64,000 nt of DNA from assembly GCF_946151055.1 (NCBI RefSeq), contig NZ_CAMGYZ010000005.1, positions 1 to 64,000 of the forward strand. Reading direction: 5' to 3'. The notes below the pieces were generated by a model, which was given only the letters and a program-made list of their open reading frames with translations, was not told the origin of the DNA and searched no databases. Shown piece after piece: positions 24,758 through 38,100 of this stretch; positions within the stretch are counted from its first letter, which is position 1, and each line of letters begins with the position of its first letter. The position numbers were made by a program, and so were the translations under genes. The DNA comes from Bacillus sp. Marseille-Q3570. GTDB taxonomy: Bacteria; Bacillota; Bacilli; Bacillales; Fictibacillaceae.

Positions 24758-26668
24758 ATGAAAATATTAGCGGTTACGTCATGTCCGAATGGGATTGCGC
24801 ATACGTATATGGCTTCTGAAAATCTTCAAAAAGCGGCGGAGAAGCTGGGGGTCGAAATGAAGGTTGAAACCCAGGGCGGCATTGGGGTTGAAAATGAACT
24901 TACGGAAAAAGACATCCGGGAAGCAGAAGGAATCATTATCGCTGCGGATAAAACGGTGGCGAAAGATCGTTTTGCTGGTAAAAAGTTGCTGATTGTCGGA
25001 GTCCAGGAGGGGATCCGTAATCCTGAACAGCTGATTAAAAAGATGATGAGCGGTGAGGTTCCGATTTATCAAGCTCAGGAAAGCGGCGATTCACTGCCGA
25101 CCACTTCGAAAAAGGAAAATCCGGTATATCGTCATTTGATGAGTGGTGTCTCCTTCATGGTCCCATTTATTGTCGTTGGTGGGTTGCTGATAGCGATCGC
25201 GCTCACGATTGGTGGAGAGAAAACGCCTGAAGGCCTCGTCATTCCGGAAGGTTCGATGTGGAAAAACATCGAAGCGATTGGTGGAGCGGCATTCACGTTC
25301 ATGGTACCGATTCTAGCTGGATTCATCGCTTACAGTATTGCCGATAAACCAGGATTGGCTCCTGGTGTCGTCGGTGGTTATATTGCAGCGGATGGAAGTT
25401 TTTACGGAAGCGAAGCCGGAGCTGGTTTTATAGGTGGTATCATTGCTGGTTTCTTAGCGGGTTATGTGGCGTTGTGGATCAAGAAAGTGAAGGTTCCGAA
25501 AGCGATTCAACCGATCATGCCGATTATCATCATTCCAGTCATTGCTTCCTTTATCGTCGGTATGGCGTTTATTTACCTGATCGGTGCACCGGTTGCAGCC
25601 GTTTTTGAGGGGCTGACCTCATGGCTAGAAGGGATGCAAGGGACAAGCTCGATCTTATTGGCGTTGATCCTTGGCGCGATGATTGCCTTTGATATGGGTG
25701 GCCCGGTCAATAAGGTGGCGTTCCTTTTCGGCGCTGCAATGATTGGTGAAGGAAACTATGGCATCATGGGACCGATTGCGGTGGCCATCTGTGTTCCGCC
25801 GATCGGCATGGGACTCGCGACTTTCCTCAATAAAAAGAAATATCAAGATACAGAGCGTGAAGCCGGAAAAGCATCCTTCACGATGGGCTTTTTCGGAATT
25901 ACAGAAGGTGCGATTCCGTTCGCAGCACAGGACCCATTGCGTGTCATCCCTAGTATCATGGTCGGTTCGATGACAGGGTCAGTGATCGCAATGCTCGGGA
26001 ATGTCGGTGACAGGGTTGCACACGGCGGACCAATCGTTGCGGTGCTCGGTGCAGTCGATAATGTACTCATGTTCTTCGTTGCTGTCATTGTTGGGGTGAT
26101 TGTGACCGCGTTGATGGTGAACTTGTTGAAAAAAGATGTTCAGGGAGATGTCGAGCAAGAAGGAACACAAACTGAAGGGAGTATTGAGGAACCGTCTGAA
26201 AAAAATGAGATCAACAAGCTGACAGATATTACGAATTTGGATCTGATTGATATCAATTTGGCAGGGGCGAGTCGGGATCAAGTCATTGATGAGATGATTG
26301 GAAAATTGGATCGAGCAGGCATGCTGTGGTCGAAGGAAGGTTTTAAAGAAGCGATCCTGGCTCGTGAAAAGGAAGGGACGACGGGAATCGGAGATAACAT
26401 TGCGATCCCGCATGGCAAATCAGATGCCGTGAAACAACCGAGCGTCGTTTTCGGGATCAAAAAGGAGGGAGTGGACTGGAATAGCCTCGACGATACCGAG
26501 GCGAAGCTCATTTTCATGATCGCTGTCCCGAAACAAAGTGAAGGGGACGCACATCTGAAAATCCTGCAGATCCTCTCCCGGAAGCTGATGGACGAAAGCT
26601 TCAGAGAAAGACTGCTGCAGGTGAACACGAAACAAGAAGCATATCAACTGCTGGAGGAGATTGAATAA
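24758..26668 (+). CDS. PTS fructose/mannose-type EIIBCA permease
   Basis: Phosphotransferase-system permease of the fructose family in one chain of 636 residues. EIIB at 1-95 with the phosphocysteine in VTSCPNGIAHTYMA (Cys9); EIIC at about 120-465 with eight or so helices (SGVSFMVPFIVVGGLLIAIAL, GYIAADGSFYGSEAGAGFIGGIIAGF, ITEGAIPFAAQDPLRVIPS); EIIA at about 490-636 with the phosphohistidine in IGDNIAIPHGKSDAV (His552). The sugar cannot be read from sequence; fructose and mannosyl-glycerate-type permeases share this layout. No kinase or regulator gene is adjacent, unlike classic fruRKA operons. AGGAGGAGG precedes the ATG. Confidence 0.9.
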   Translation: MKILAVTSCPNGIAHTYMASENLQKAAEKLGVEMKVETQGGIGVENELTEKDIREAEGIIIAADKTVAKDRFAGKKLLIVGVQEGIRNPEQLIKKMMSGEVPIYQAQESGDSLPTTSKKENPVYRHLMSGVSFMVPFIVVGGLLIAIALTIGGEKTPEGLVIPEGSMWKNIEAIGGAAFTFMVPILAGFIAYSIADKPGLAPGVVGGYIAADGSFYGSEAGAGFIGGIIAGFLAGYVALWIKKVKVPKAIQPIMPIIIIPVIASFIVGMAFIYLIGAPVAAVFEGLTSWLEGMQGTSSILLALILGAMIAFDMGGPVNKVAFLFGAAMIGEGNYGIMGPIAVAICVPPIGMGLATFLNKKKYQDTEREAGKASFTMGFFGITEGAIPFAAQDPLRVIPSIMVGSMTGSVIAMLGNVGDRVAHGGPIVAVLGAVDNVLMFFVAVIVGVIVTALMVNLLKKDVQGDVEQEGTQTEGSIEEPSEKNEINKLTDITNLDLIDINLAGASRDQVIDEMIGKLDRAGMLWSKEGFKEAILAREKEGTTGIGDNIAIPHGKSDAVKQPSVVFGIKKEGVDWNSLDDTEAKLIFMIAVPKQSEGDAHLKILQILSRKLMDESFRERLLQVNTKQEAYQLLEEIE

Positions 26669-26805
26669 CAAAAAGGAGGATCTTAGTTTAAGAAGGTCCT
26701 CTGCTCTGTTTAAGGTATCAAAGATTCCGTGGACCAATTAGCACATGATGGAATCATCAAAGACTCTCCTCCAAATGGCGTTTAGATAAATGGTATATGA
26801 TATAG

Positions 26806-26834
26806 AAAGTGCCAGAAATCGGCACTTTTTTCTT
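26806..26834 (+). terminator. Rho-independent terminator after the PTS gene
   Basis: AAAGTGCC / GGCACTTTT hairpin with 7-base loop and T run (TTTTTTCTTTT), 140 bases after the PTS stop. Confidence 0.8.
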
Positions 26835-26966
26835 TTCAAAGGGACTTCTCTTTTCCCGCCGGATTCGATGACTATTTTCCTGAATTACATTTAGCGCTAA
26901 TTTCTCATTAAATTACAAAATTTTATTAAATAGAACAATAACCATTAAAAACATAGGGAGGGGAAA

Positions 26967-27053
26967 ATGTATAGAGAGGCAGAATTAATAAAAGAGATAA
27001 GAGGTTTGATCAAGGAGTTTAAGAAAGAACTTCCCGAAAACATAAGAAAATAA
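26967..27053 (+). CDS. Possible 28-residue small ORF
   Basis: ATG with a strong ribosome site (AGGGAGGGGA) and product MYREAELIKEIRGLIKEFKK plus 8 residues, a charged amphipathic helix. It ends before the GH97 promoter region. No family known to me; support is the ribosome site and absence of any other gene in the 620-base gap. Confidence 0.3.
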   Translation: MYREAELIKEIRGLIKEFKKELPENIRK

Positions 27054-27213
27054 CTTTTTGATCAAATCATTTTTTTAACTGGGATCCTTTATTAAGAAAA
27101 ATGAAAGAACCAATAGGAAATACCTATAAATCGTAATGACAAAATAATGCATCTTAGAACAAAAAAATGAAGAAAAATAGGTAATTATCCTCCATCTTAC
27201 CATGATAAAATGC

Positions 27214-27228
27214 ATGAAAGCGTAATCA
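27214..27228 (+). promoter_or_regulatory. cre site before the GH97 gene
   Basis: ATGAAAGCGTAATCA matches the cre consensus WTGNAANCGNWNNCW at every fixed position, 64 bases before the GH97 start, so CcpA repression is likely. Confidence 0.75.
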
Positions 27229-27291
27229 ATTGGTGGGAAAGGAGGTTTATTTAGTTAATCTTTCAATCAATTCAAATATTGGGAGGAGAAA

Positions 27292-30200
27292 ATGGCTATC
27301 AAAAAAAGTTTCATTTGGTTGATTGTTTTCTGTATGATGTTATCGCTTTCCGTATCCATGGTTTGGGCAAACCCTCCGGAAAAAACAGGGAATACCCATA
27401 AGGTAATGAAAACATCCATAAGTTCACCTGATGGAAAGGTCAACGTTGATTTTCGTCTGACGGATAAGGGCGAGCCACAATATGAAGTTTCTTATGGTAA
27501 GCAAAATTTGATTGAGCCATCCTCATTAGGTTTCCACTTCAAAGATCAAGCCTCAATGAAAAACAACTTCGAAATTATAAATACTTCAGTGAAAAACATC
27601 AATGAGAATTGGAAGCCTGTTTGGGGAGAAAAGAAACAAATTAAAAACCACTATAAACAATTGACTGTTCATCTCCAGGAAAAAGACGAACCTAACAGGA
27701 AAATGAATATTGAATTTAGAGTATTTGATGATGGTGTCGGTTTCCGTTATGTACTGCCTGAACAGGAAAACCTTGATCAAAACCTTCAGATCACTTCTGA
27801 GGATACAGAATTCCGCTTTTCCAACAATAATACTTCTTGGTGGATTCCTAATGACTGGGACAGCTATGAGTATAACTATACTCAAACTCCTTTAAGTGAA
27901 GTAGACGAGGTAAGTACACCATTTACGATGAAAACACCGGATGGGCTACATCTTACAATCCATGAAGCAGCTTTGATCGATTATTCAGGTATGGCTTTGA
28001 AGGCAGTTGATGGAAAAGAAAACACTTTGAAAAGTTACTTAGCTCCATGGCCTAATAGTGATGTGAAAGTAAAGAAAGAAAATTTACCTGTTGTAACACC
28101 ATGGAGGACGATACAAATCGGTGAGGATGCCGGCGATCTTGTTGAATCGGATATGATCTTAAACCTTAATGAACCATCTGAGATAGAGGATACATCCTGG
28201 ATCGAGCCTATGAAATATGTTGGTGTCTGGTGGGAGATGATCAGTGGCAAGTCAACTTGGTCATCAGGAGAAAAACATGGGGCAACGACGGATAACGCCA
28301 AAAGGTATATCGATTTTGCCCATGATTATTTAGACACTGAAAATCAAAATATCGGTCTATTAGTCGAGGGATGGAACATAGGCTGGGATGGTAATTGGAT
28401 TGAAAATGGCGATAAATTCAGTTTTACTGAACCGTACCCTGACTATGATTTAGAGGAAGTTGTCCAATATGCAAAAGATCACAATGTATCTTATATCATG
28501 CATAATGAAACATCAGGGGATATTCTGAATTATGAGGAACAAATGGATGGTGCATATGGTTTATATCAACAGCTAGGAATCCACGCCATCAAGAGCGGGT
28601 ACGTTGCTGATCATGGTATGCATAATCCAGAGGGCCAGAAACACCACGGACAATATATGGTGAATCACTACAATAATGCAGTAAAGAAAGCTGCCGAATA
28701 CCAAATCATGATAGACACGCATGAACCAATTAAATCCACAGGACTTGAACGTACCTATCCGAACTGGATGAGTCGTGAAGGTGTGATGGGAATGGAATAT
28801 GCTGCTTTCGGAGATGAAAACAATCCGCCGGAACATGATACGATTGTGCCGTTTACTAGAATGATGGCCGGCCCGATTGATTTTACGCCAGGTATATTTG
28901 ATGTGGAGATTTCTCATGCGGATACACGGGTACACTCCACACGTGCCAAACAACTAGCACTCTATGTAACGATTTCAACTGGGACTCAAATGGTTGCAGA
29001 TTTACCAGAAAACTATAAGGATGACAATGGAAATATTTTGCCGGAATTCAAGTTCATTAAAGATGTCCCGGTAACATGGGATGATATTATGGTGCCGAAT
29101 GCTAAAATTGGTGATTATGCTACGATAGTCCGCCGCAGTGGTCAAGAGTGGTATATCGGAAGCATAACGGATGAAAATGCAAGAGACCTGGATGTACCTC
29201 TTGACTTCTTGGAAAACGGAAAAAAATATGTTGCAGAAATTTACTCGGATGGACCGGAAGCAGATTTAGAGACGAATCCTACATCCGTTTCGATTGATAG
29301 AGTCCTTGTTGATTCGAAAGATACACTCGTGGCTTCAATGGCAGCAGGGGGTGGACATGCTGTAAGACTCTATCCAGCTGACAAAGAGGAAGCGAAAGAG
29401 ATTCCTGATTATGAGGCCCCTGCGATAACGATGGAATATACACATGTCCCGGAGACAATCCAATCGAATGATGATTTCAAGGTGAAAGTGGATGTCACCA
29501 ATGAAGGGAATCTTACAGTAGGTAAACAACTCGCTCTGAAAGTTGACGGTAAAACTGTTGCTGAAAAATCGATCCGTGTGGGACCAGGAGATACGAAGGA
29601 AGCAACCTTGAGTTTTGATCAATTGTTTGAAATTGGAGATCATGAAGTCGGCATTGAGGGTCTCGATAATAAGACCATAACCGTGACCGAAAAAGAACCG
29701 ACCTATGACTATAGCGGGCTTGAAGTCTCAGCAGCTGATCAAACAATCACAGCGAAAGCTACCGTGACGAACTATGGCAGCTATGAAGGAACAGCTGATG
29801 TTCCCCTTATTGTAAATGGCGAGGTAGTAGACAGACAGCAAGTAGAGGTCCCTGCAGCACCTGGTGGCGGTACCAAGGAAGTAACCTTCACGTATGAAGT
29901 ACCGCAAGAGGCAGGGATCTATCAAACAGCGATCGGTGACTCTGAACCCAAATCTGTTGCATTGCCGGTCATTGAAATGGCCGGAACCTGGTTATTCCAA
30001 AAAGGAGACGACCTAAGCTGGAAAGATCCAGCCTTTGACGATAGCCAGTGGCAAGAAGTCACGCTTCCATCGAGTTGGGAAGACCACTCTAATTATCACG
30101 AAGATTATGTCTTCGGCTGGTACCGAAAGTCCATCGATATCCCAGCCGAATGGGAAGGTCATTCATTGAAAGTGAAACTAGGCAGAATCGATGATGTCGA

Positions 30201-30426
30201 TGCCACCTATTTCAATGGACAAAAGATCGCCCAATCCGGTGAATTTCCGACCGGTGAAGGGGAAGAAGGCATGATCTCTGCGTGGGATTGGGATCGTGAA
30301 TATGAAATTCCAGCAGAAGAAATCAATTTCGGGGAGAAAAATGTCATTAGTATTCGAGTATTCGATGCCCGAGGTGGCGGTGGCGTATATAGTGGACCGC
30401 TTGGCCCGATTGAGGTAATTGAATAA
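27292..30426 (+). CDS. Secreted GH97 alpha-glucosidase/alpha-galactosidase with CARDB and beta-sandwich domains
   Basis: Extracellular exo-glycosidase of family GH97, 1044 residues. Signal peptide to VSMVWA; GH97 N-domain about 40-300; TIM barrel about 305-580; C-domain to about 690; two CARDB-like Ig repeats (about 710-890); then a GH2-type sugar-binding beta-sandwich (about 895-1043: AGTWLFQKGDD, FGWYRKSIDIP, DDVDATYFNG). Motifs KSGYVADHG, MHNETSGDI, DTHEPIKSTG and EGVMGMEY give the glutamates expected of the inverting, SusB-like subgroup; the retaining subgroup would carry an Asp where KSGY has Gly. Calcium dependence is expected for the family. GGGAGG precedes the ATG. A cre site lies upstream and a REP copy downstream. 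Substrate (alpha-glucose or alpha-galactose) is not certain. Confidence 0.92.
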   Translation: MAIKKSFIWLIVFCMMLSLSVSMVWANPPEKTGNTHKVMKTSISSPDGKVNVDFRLTDKGEPQYEVSYGKQNLIEPSSLGFHFKDQASMKNNFEIINTSVKNINENWKPVWGEKKQIKNHYKQLTVHLQEKDEPNRKMNIEFRVFDDGVGFRYVLPEQENLDQNLQITSEDTEFRFSNNNTSWWIPNDWDSYEYNYTQTPLSEVDEVSTPFTMKTPDGLHLTIHEAALIDYSGMALKAVDGKENTLKSYLAPWPNSDVKVKKENLPVVTPWRTIQIGEDAGDLVESDMILNLNEPSEIEDTSWIEPMKYVGVWWEMISGKSTWSSGEKHGATTDNAKRYIDFAHDYLDTENQNIGLLVEGWNIGWDGNWIENGDKFSFTEPYPDYDLEEVVQYAKDHNVSYIMHNETSGDILNYEEQMDGAYGLYQQLGIHAIKSGYVADHGMHNPEGQKHHGQYMVNHYNNAVKKAAEYQIMIDTHEPIKSTGLERTYPNWMSREGVMGMEYAAFGDENNPPEHDTIVPFTRMMAGPIDFTPGIFDVEISHADTRVHSTRAKQLALYVTISTGTQMVADLPENYKDDNGNILPEFKFIKDVPVTWDDIMVPNAKIGDYATIVRRSGQEWYIGSITDENARDLDVPLDFLENGKKYVAEIYSDGPEADLETNPTSVSIDRVLVDSKDTLVASMAAGGGHAVRLYPADKEEAKEIPDYEAPAITMEYTHVPETIQSNDDFKVKVDVTNEGNLTVGKQLALKVDGKTVAEKSIRVGPGDTKEATLSFDQLFEIGDHEVGIEGLDNKTITVTEKEPTYDYSGLEVSAADQTITAKATVTNYGSYEGTADVPLIVNGEVVDRQQVEVPAAPGGGTKEVTFTYEVPQEAGIYQTAIGDSEPKSVALPVIEMAGTWLFQKGDDLSWKDPAFDDSQWQEVTLPSSWEDHSNYHEDYVFGWYRKSIDIPAEWEGHSLKVKLGRIDDVDATYFNGQKIAQSGEFPTGEGEEGMISAWDWDREYEIPAEEINFGEKNVISIRVFDARGGGGVYSGPLGPIEVIE

Positions 30427-30439
30427 TTGGGGAATAATT

Positions 30440-30460
30440 GGGGACGGTTCTCATGCTTCC
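30440..30460 (+). repeat. REP-like 21-mer, copy 7
   Basis: GGGGACGGTTCTC-A-TGCTTCC, 13 bases after the GH97 stop. Followed by GAACGGTTCCCC, which can fold back on GGGGACGGTTC. Confidence 0.8.
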
Positions 30461-30488
30461 TTTTCGAACGGTTCCCCGCACCCAATCA

Positions 30489-30589
30489 ATGTCGAAAAAG
30501 AAAAGCGGACTATAGTCTGTCTCCCACCGATTCTTGTCGCAAGTAGGATGTTGAACGATTAGGTTTAACATCTTACTTGCGGCTTTTTT
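30489..30589 (+). repeat. Dispersed element B, copy 2 with long terminator hairpin
   Basis: Same 5' core as at 19271 (GTCGAAAAAGAAAAG, GGACTATAGTCTG, CTCC) but a different, longer hairpin: GCAAGTAGGATGTTGAAC pairs with GTTTAACATCTTACTTGC, followed by GGCTTTTTTG. Acts as the GH97 terminator. Confidence 0.8.
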
Positions 30590-30820
30590 GTCATCGATAT
30601 GTAAATGATTAGCTCTTTTTAAATAAACAGGAAATAGGTTGTGTTTAACTTGCAAGTATCCAGAAAACCATACAAAATTCGACATCATTTTATAGGGAAA
30701 CTGGGTAATTAGTTGTATAAAAGTGCATGAGTAGCGAGAAAAATGTAGAATTTTCGATTTTACTGAATGTTTTTAAAGTAGGATAATGGAATATAAACAA
30801 ATCTTGGACAACACGAATCC
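30590..30820. other. Upstream region of GH2 gene 1
   Basis: About 230 AT-rich bases after element B copy 2 and before the ROK-type operator; no gene seen. Confidence 0.4.
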
Positions 30821-30849
30821 ACTTTATAAATTAATTTTATTAACTAAGT
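30821..30849. promoter_or_regulatory. AT-rich palindromic operator (ROK regulon) before GH2 gene 1
   Basis: ACTTTATAAATTAATTTTAT then TAACTAAGT; a close variant of the operators at 44861 and 54683. TTGGACA lies 11 bases upstream and TATAAA is inside, so the site overlaps the promoter. Confidence 0.6.
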
Positions 30850-30903
30850 CATGGGGGTGTGCACGCATATTTGCTTTTCTTCATTACAAACCATGGGAGG
30901 TAA

Positions 30904-35097
<4,194 letters not shown>

Positions 35098-35110
35098 GCC
35101 TGAAATGTGA

Positions 35111-35134
35111 GGGGCTGTGCCATAAGTCAGCCCC
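35111..35134 (+). other. Hairpin between GH2 and GH92 genes
   Basis: GGGGCTG / CAGCCCC arms with a 10-base loop and no T run. Not a standard terminator; it could stabilise or process an operon mRNA joining the two genes. Confidence 0.5.
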
Positions 35135-35188
35135 GACCTTAACTAAGGAGAATTGATTTTTAAGACGGAATCTTTCTGGGAGGATAAG

Positions 35189-38100
35189 ATGAGGAAAAAA
35201 TCTTTTTCGAATTTCTTTTCAATCTTTTTATGTTTCAGTTTGTTGATCCCGATGTTCTCAAGCGGACAGGATGCTGCAGCTGAGGAAGACACCGGGGCGG
35301 ATTTCTTCACCTCTTTTGAAGAAGGCGATCCCCAATTGACGTGGGAAAATACGGTTGAAATCGATCCTTCAGGGGACGAAAAGTCCTCAGGAGTGAGTGG
35401 GTACGTCCCTTACGATACGATCCAGGGAGATATCACGGACCAGGTGGAGGAAGTGACAGCAAGTGCAAGCAATCCGCCGAATGAAATCGAAGCCAACTTG
35501 ATCGACCGGAGCGCCCAAACAAAATGGCTTGCTTTCGAACCGACGGCCTGGCTTCAATTCAAGTTCCCTGAGCCAGTCAATATCGTGAAATATGCCTTCA
35601 CTTCAGCAAATGATGCACAGGGAAGGGATCCGAAGAACTGGAAACTTTATGGCTCAAACGACGGTGAAGATTGGACAGAAATCGACAGCAGATCCAATGA
35701 AAGCTATGAGGAGCGTTTTGAGCGCAAAATCTATGAATTCGAGAATGAAGACAGCTATACCCATTACAAATTCGATATCACGGAAAATGCAGGCGATGAC
35801 CTTACACAGTTGGCAGAGATCGCCTTATCGAACGGAATCGATGCTCCGCCGCCAGAAACTTCTGATCATATGACGACGGAACTGGGAGAGGGACCGTCGA
35901 ACAGTTACACTGGAAAGACGAACGTCGGATGGACAGGGAAGAAAGCGTTGACGTATGAAGGAAAGCATGAAGCGGATGGACGGGCTAATTCCTACAATAA
36001 AATCGTCGATGTCAATATCAAGGTGGAACCCGAAACCGTCCTTTCCTATGCAATCCATCCACAATTCGCTGATAAGGATCATCTCGATTATTCGAGTACG
36101 TATGTAGCTGTCGATCTTGCTTTTACAGATGGTACATATCTGAGCGAGCTCGAAGCACGCGATCAGCACGGCGTAAAATTGAACCCGCAGGCGCAGGGTG
36201 AGTCGAAAACCCTTTATTCGAACCAGTGGAATGTCAAACGTGCTTCCATCGGGGAAGTGGCAGAAGGGAAGACGATCGACCGGATTCTTGTTGCTTATGA
36301 TAAAGGTGAAGGACCTGGTGTTTTCAAAGGATCGATCGACGATATCAAAATCGATGACAATCCTGAGCAAGAGACCTATGAAAGCCCTGTGGATCATGTC
36401 AATATCCTGCGCGGGACGAATTCCAATTCGACTTTTTCAAGAGGGAACAATTTTCCTGCTGTAGCGGTGCCCCACGGGTTCAACTTCTGGGCACCGGTGA
36501 CCAATGCAGGCTCGACAAGCTGGCTTTATAGCTACCAGCAATCGAACAACGACGATAATCTGCCGGAAATCCAGTCATTTTCATTGAGTCATGAAACAAG
36601 TCCATGGATGGGGGACCGTCAGACGTTCCAGGTGATGCCTTCTGCTTCGACGGCGGATGAGCCATCAGCGGATCGTAAAGAACGGGCCCTCGCGTTCAAG
36701 CATGAGAATGAAATCGCAAAACCCCATTATTATGGCGTGACGTTTGAAAATGGGATCAAGACTGAGATGACACCGACAAATCGAGCAGCCATGTTCAAGT
36801 TTACGTTTACGGGAGACACATCGAACCTGATCTTCGACAATGTGAACAATAATGGCGGACTAACGCTCGACCCGGATAATCAGAGCCTTTCTGGTTTCAC
36901 TGATGTCCGGAGCGGCCTTTCTGCTGGGGCGACAAGGATGTTCGTCTATGCAGAGTTTAATGAGCCGGTCATCGATAGCGGGAAATTGACGGGTGAGGGC
37001 AGAGATAATGTATCCGGCTTTTACCGTTTTGATACATCCGGTGACGATAAAACCGTAACGATGAAAATCGCGACGTCATTGCTGAGTGTCGATCAGGCTA
37101 AAAAGAACCTGGAACAGGATATTAAAGAAGATGACCAATTTGAAGATCTGAAGGCACGTGCCGGAGAACTTTGGAATGACAAACTGGGCATCATCGAAGT
37201 GGAAGGTGCAAGTGAAGAGGAGCTTGTAACGCTTTATTCCAATATGTATCGTCTCTTCTTGTATCCGAATATCGGGTATGAAAACACAGGGACTAACGAG
37301 GATCCGGAATACAAGTATGCCAGTCCTTTTTCAGAACCAGTCGGTGAAAACACACCTACAGAAACTGGGGCCAAGATCGTTGAAGGAAAACCTTACATCA
37401 ACAACGGGTTCTGGGATACGTATCGGACTTCCTGGCCTGCTTATACTTTGTTCACCCCGACACAGGCAGGTGAAATGATCGATGGGTTCGTCCAGCAGTA
37501 TAAAGATGGTGGCTGGATCTCCAGATGGTCATCTCCTGGTTATGCCAATTTGATGGTCGGGACGAGCTCAGATGTCGCTTTTGCAGATGCGTATTTAAAG
37601 GGTGTCCGTAATTTTGACGTCGAGGCATTCTATGATTCTGCACTGAAAAATGCGGCGGTCGCCAGTGAGGATGCGAGCGTCGGCCGGAAAGGATTGGCGA
37701 CATCGATATTCGATGGGTATACGAGCAACACGACAGGTGAGGGCATGTCGTGGGCGATGGATGGGTATATCAATGATTTCGCGATTGCAAATATGGCAAA
37801 CGCCCTTTCTGATAAAGATCCATCAAATGAGCAATTGAAGACCGATCACGAATACTATATCAACCGGGCGAAGAATTACGTGAACATGTTCAACCCGGAA
37901 GTCGGATTCTTCATGGGGAAAGAGCCGACTGGAGAATGGCGTTCGACGCCTGAAGCCTATGACCCTGAAGAATGGGGAGGCGATTATACGGAAACGAACG
38001 CCTGGAACATGGCTTTCCATGTCCCTCAGGATGGACAAGGGCTCGCCAATCTCTATGGCGGAAAAGATGAATTAGCTGACAAGCTTGATGAGTTCTTCTC

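Noticed and set aside
28573-28953. Antisense frames in the GH97, GH2 and GH92 genes
   Set aside because: Many are open only because of codon bias in the real genes; none has a convincing start or domain.
35111-35134. Terminator between GH2 and GH92 genes
   Set aside because: The hairpin is good but lacks a T run; recorded as a hairpin only.
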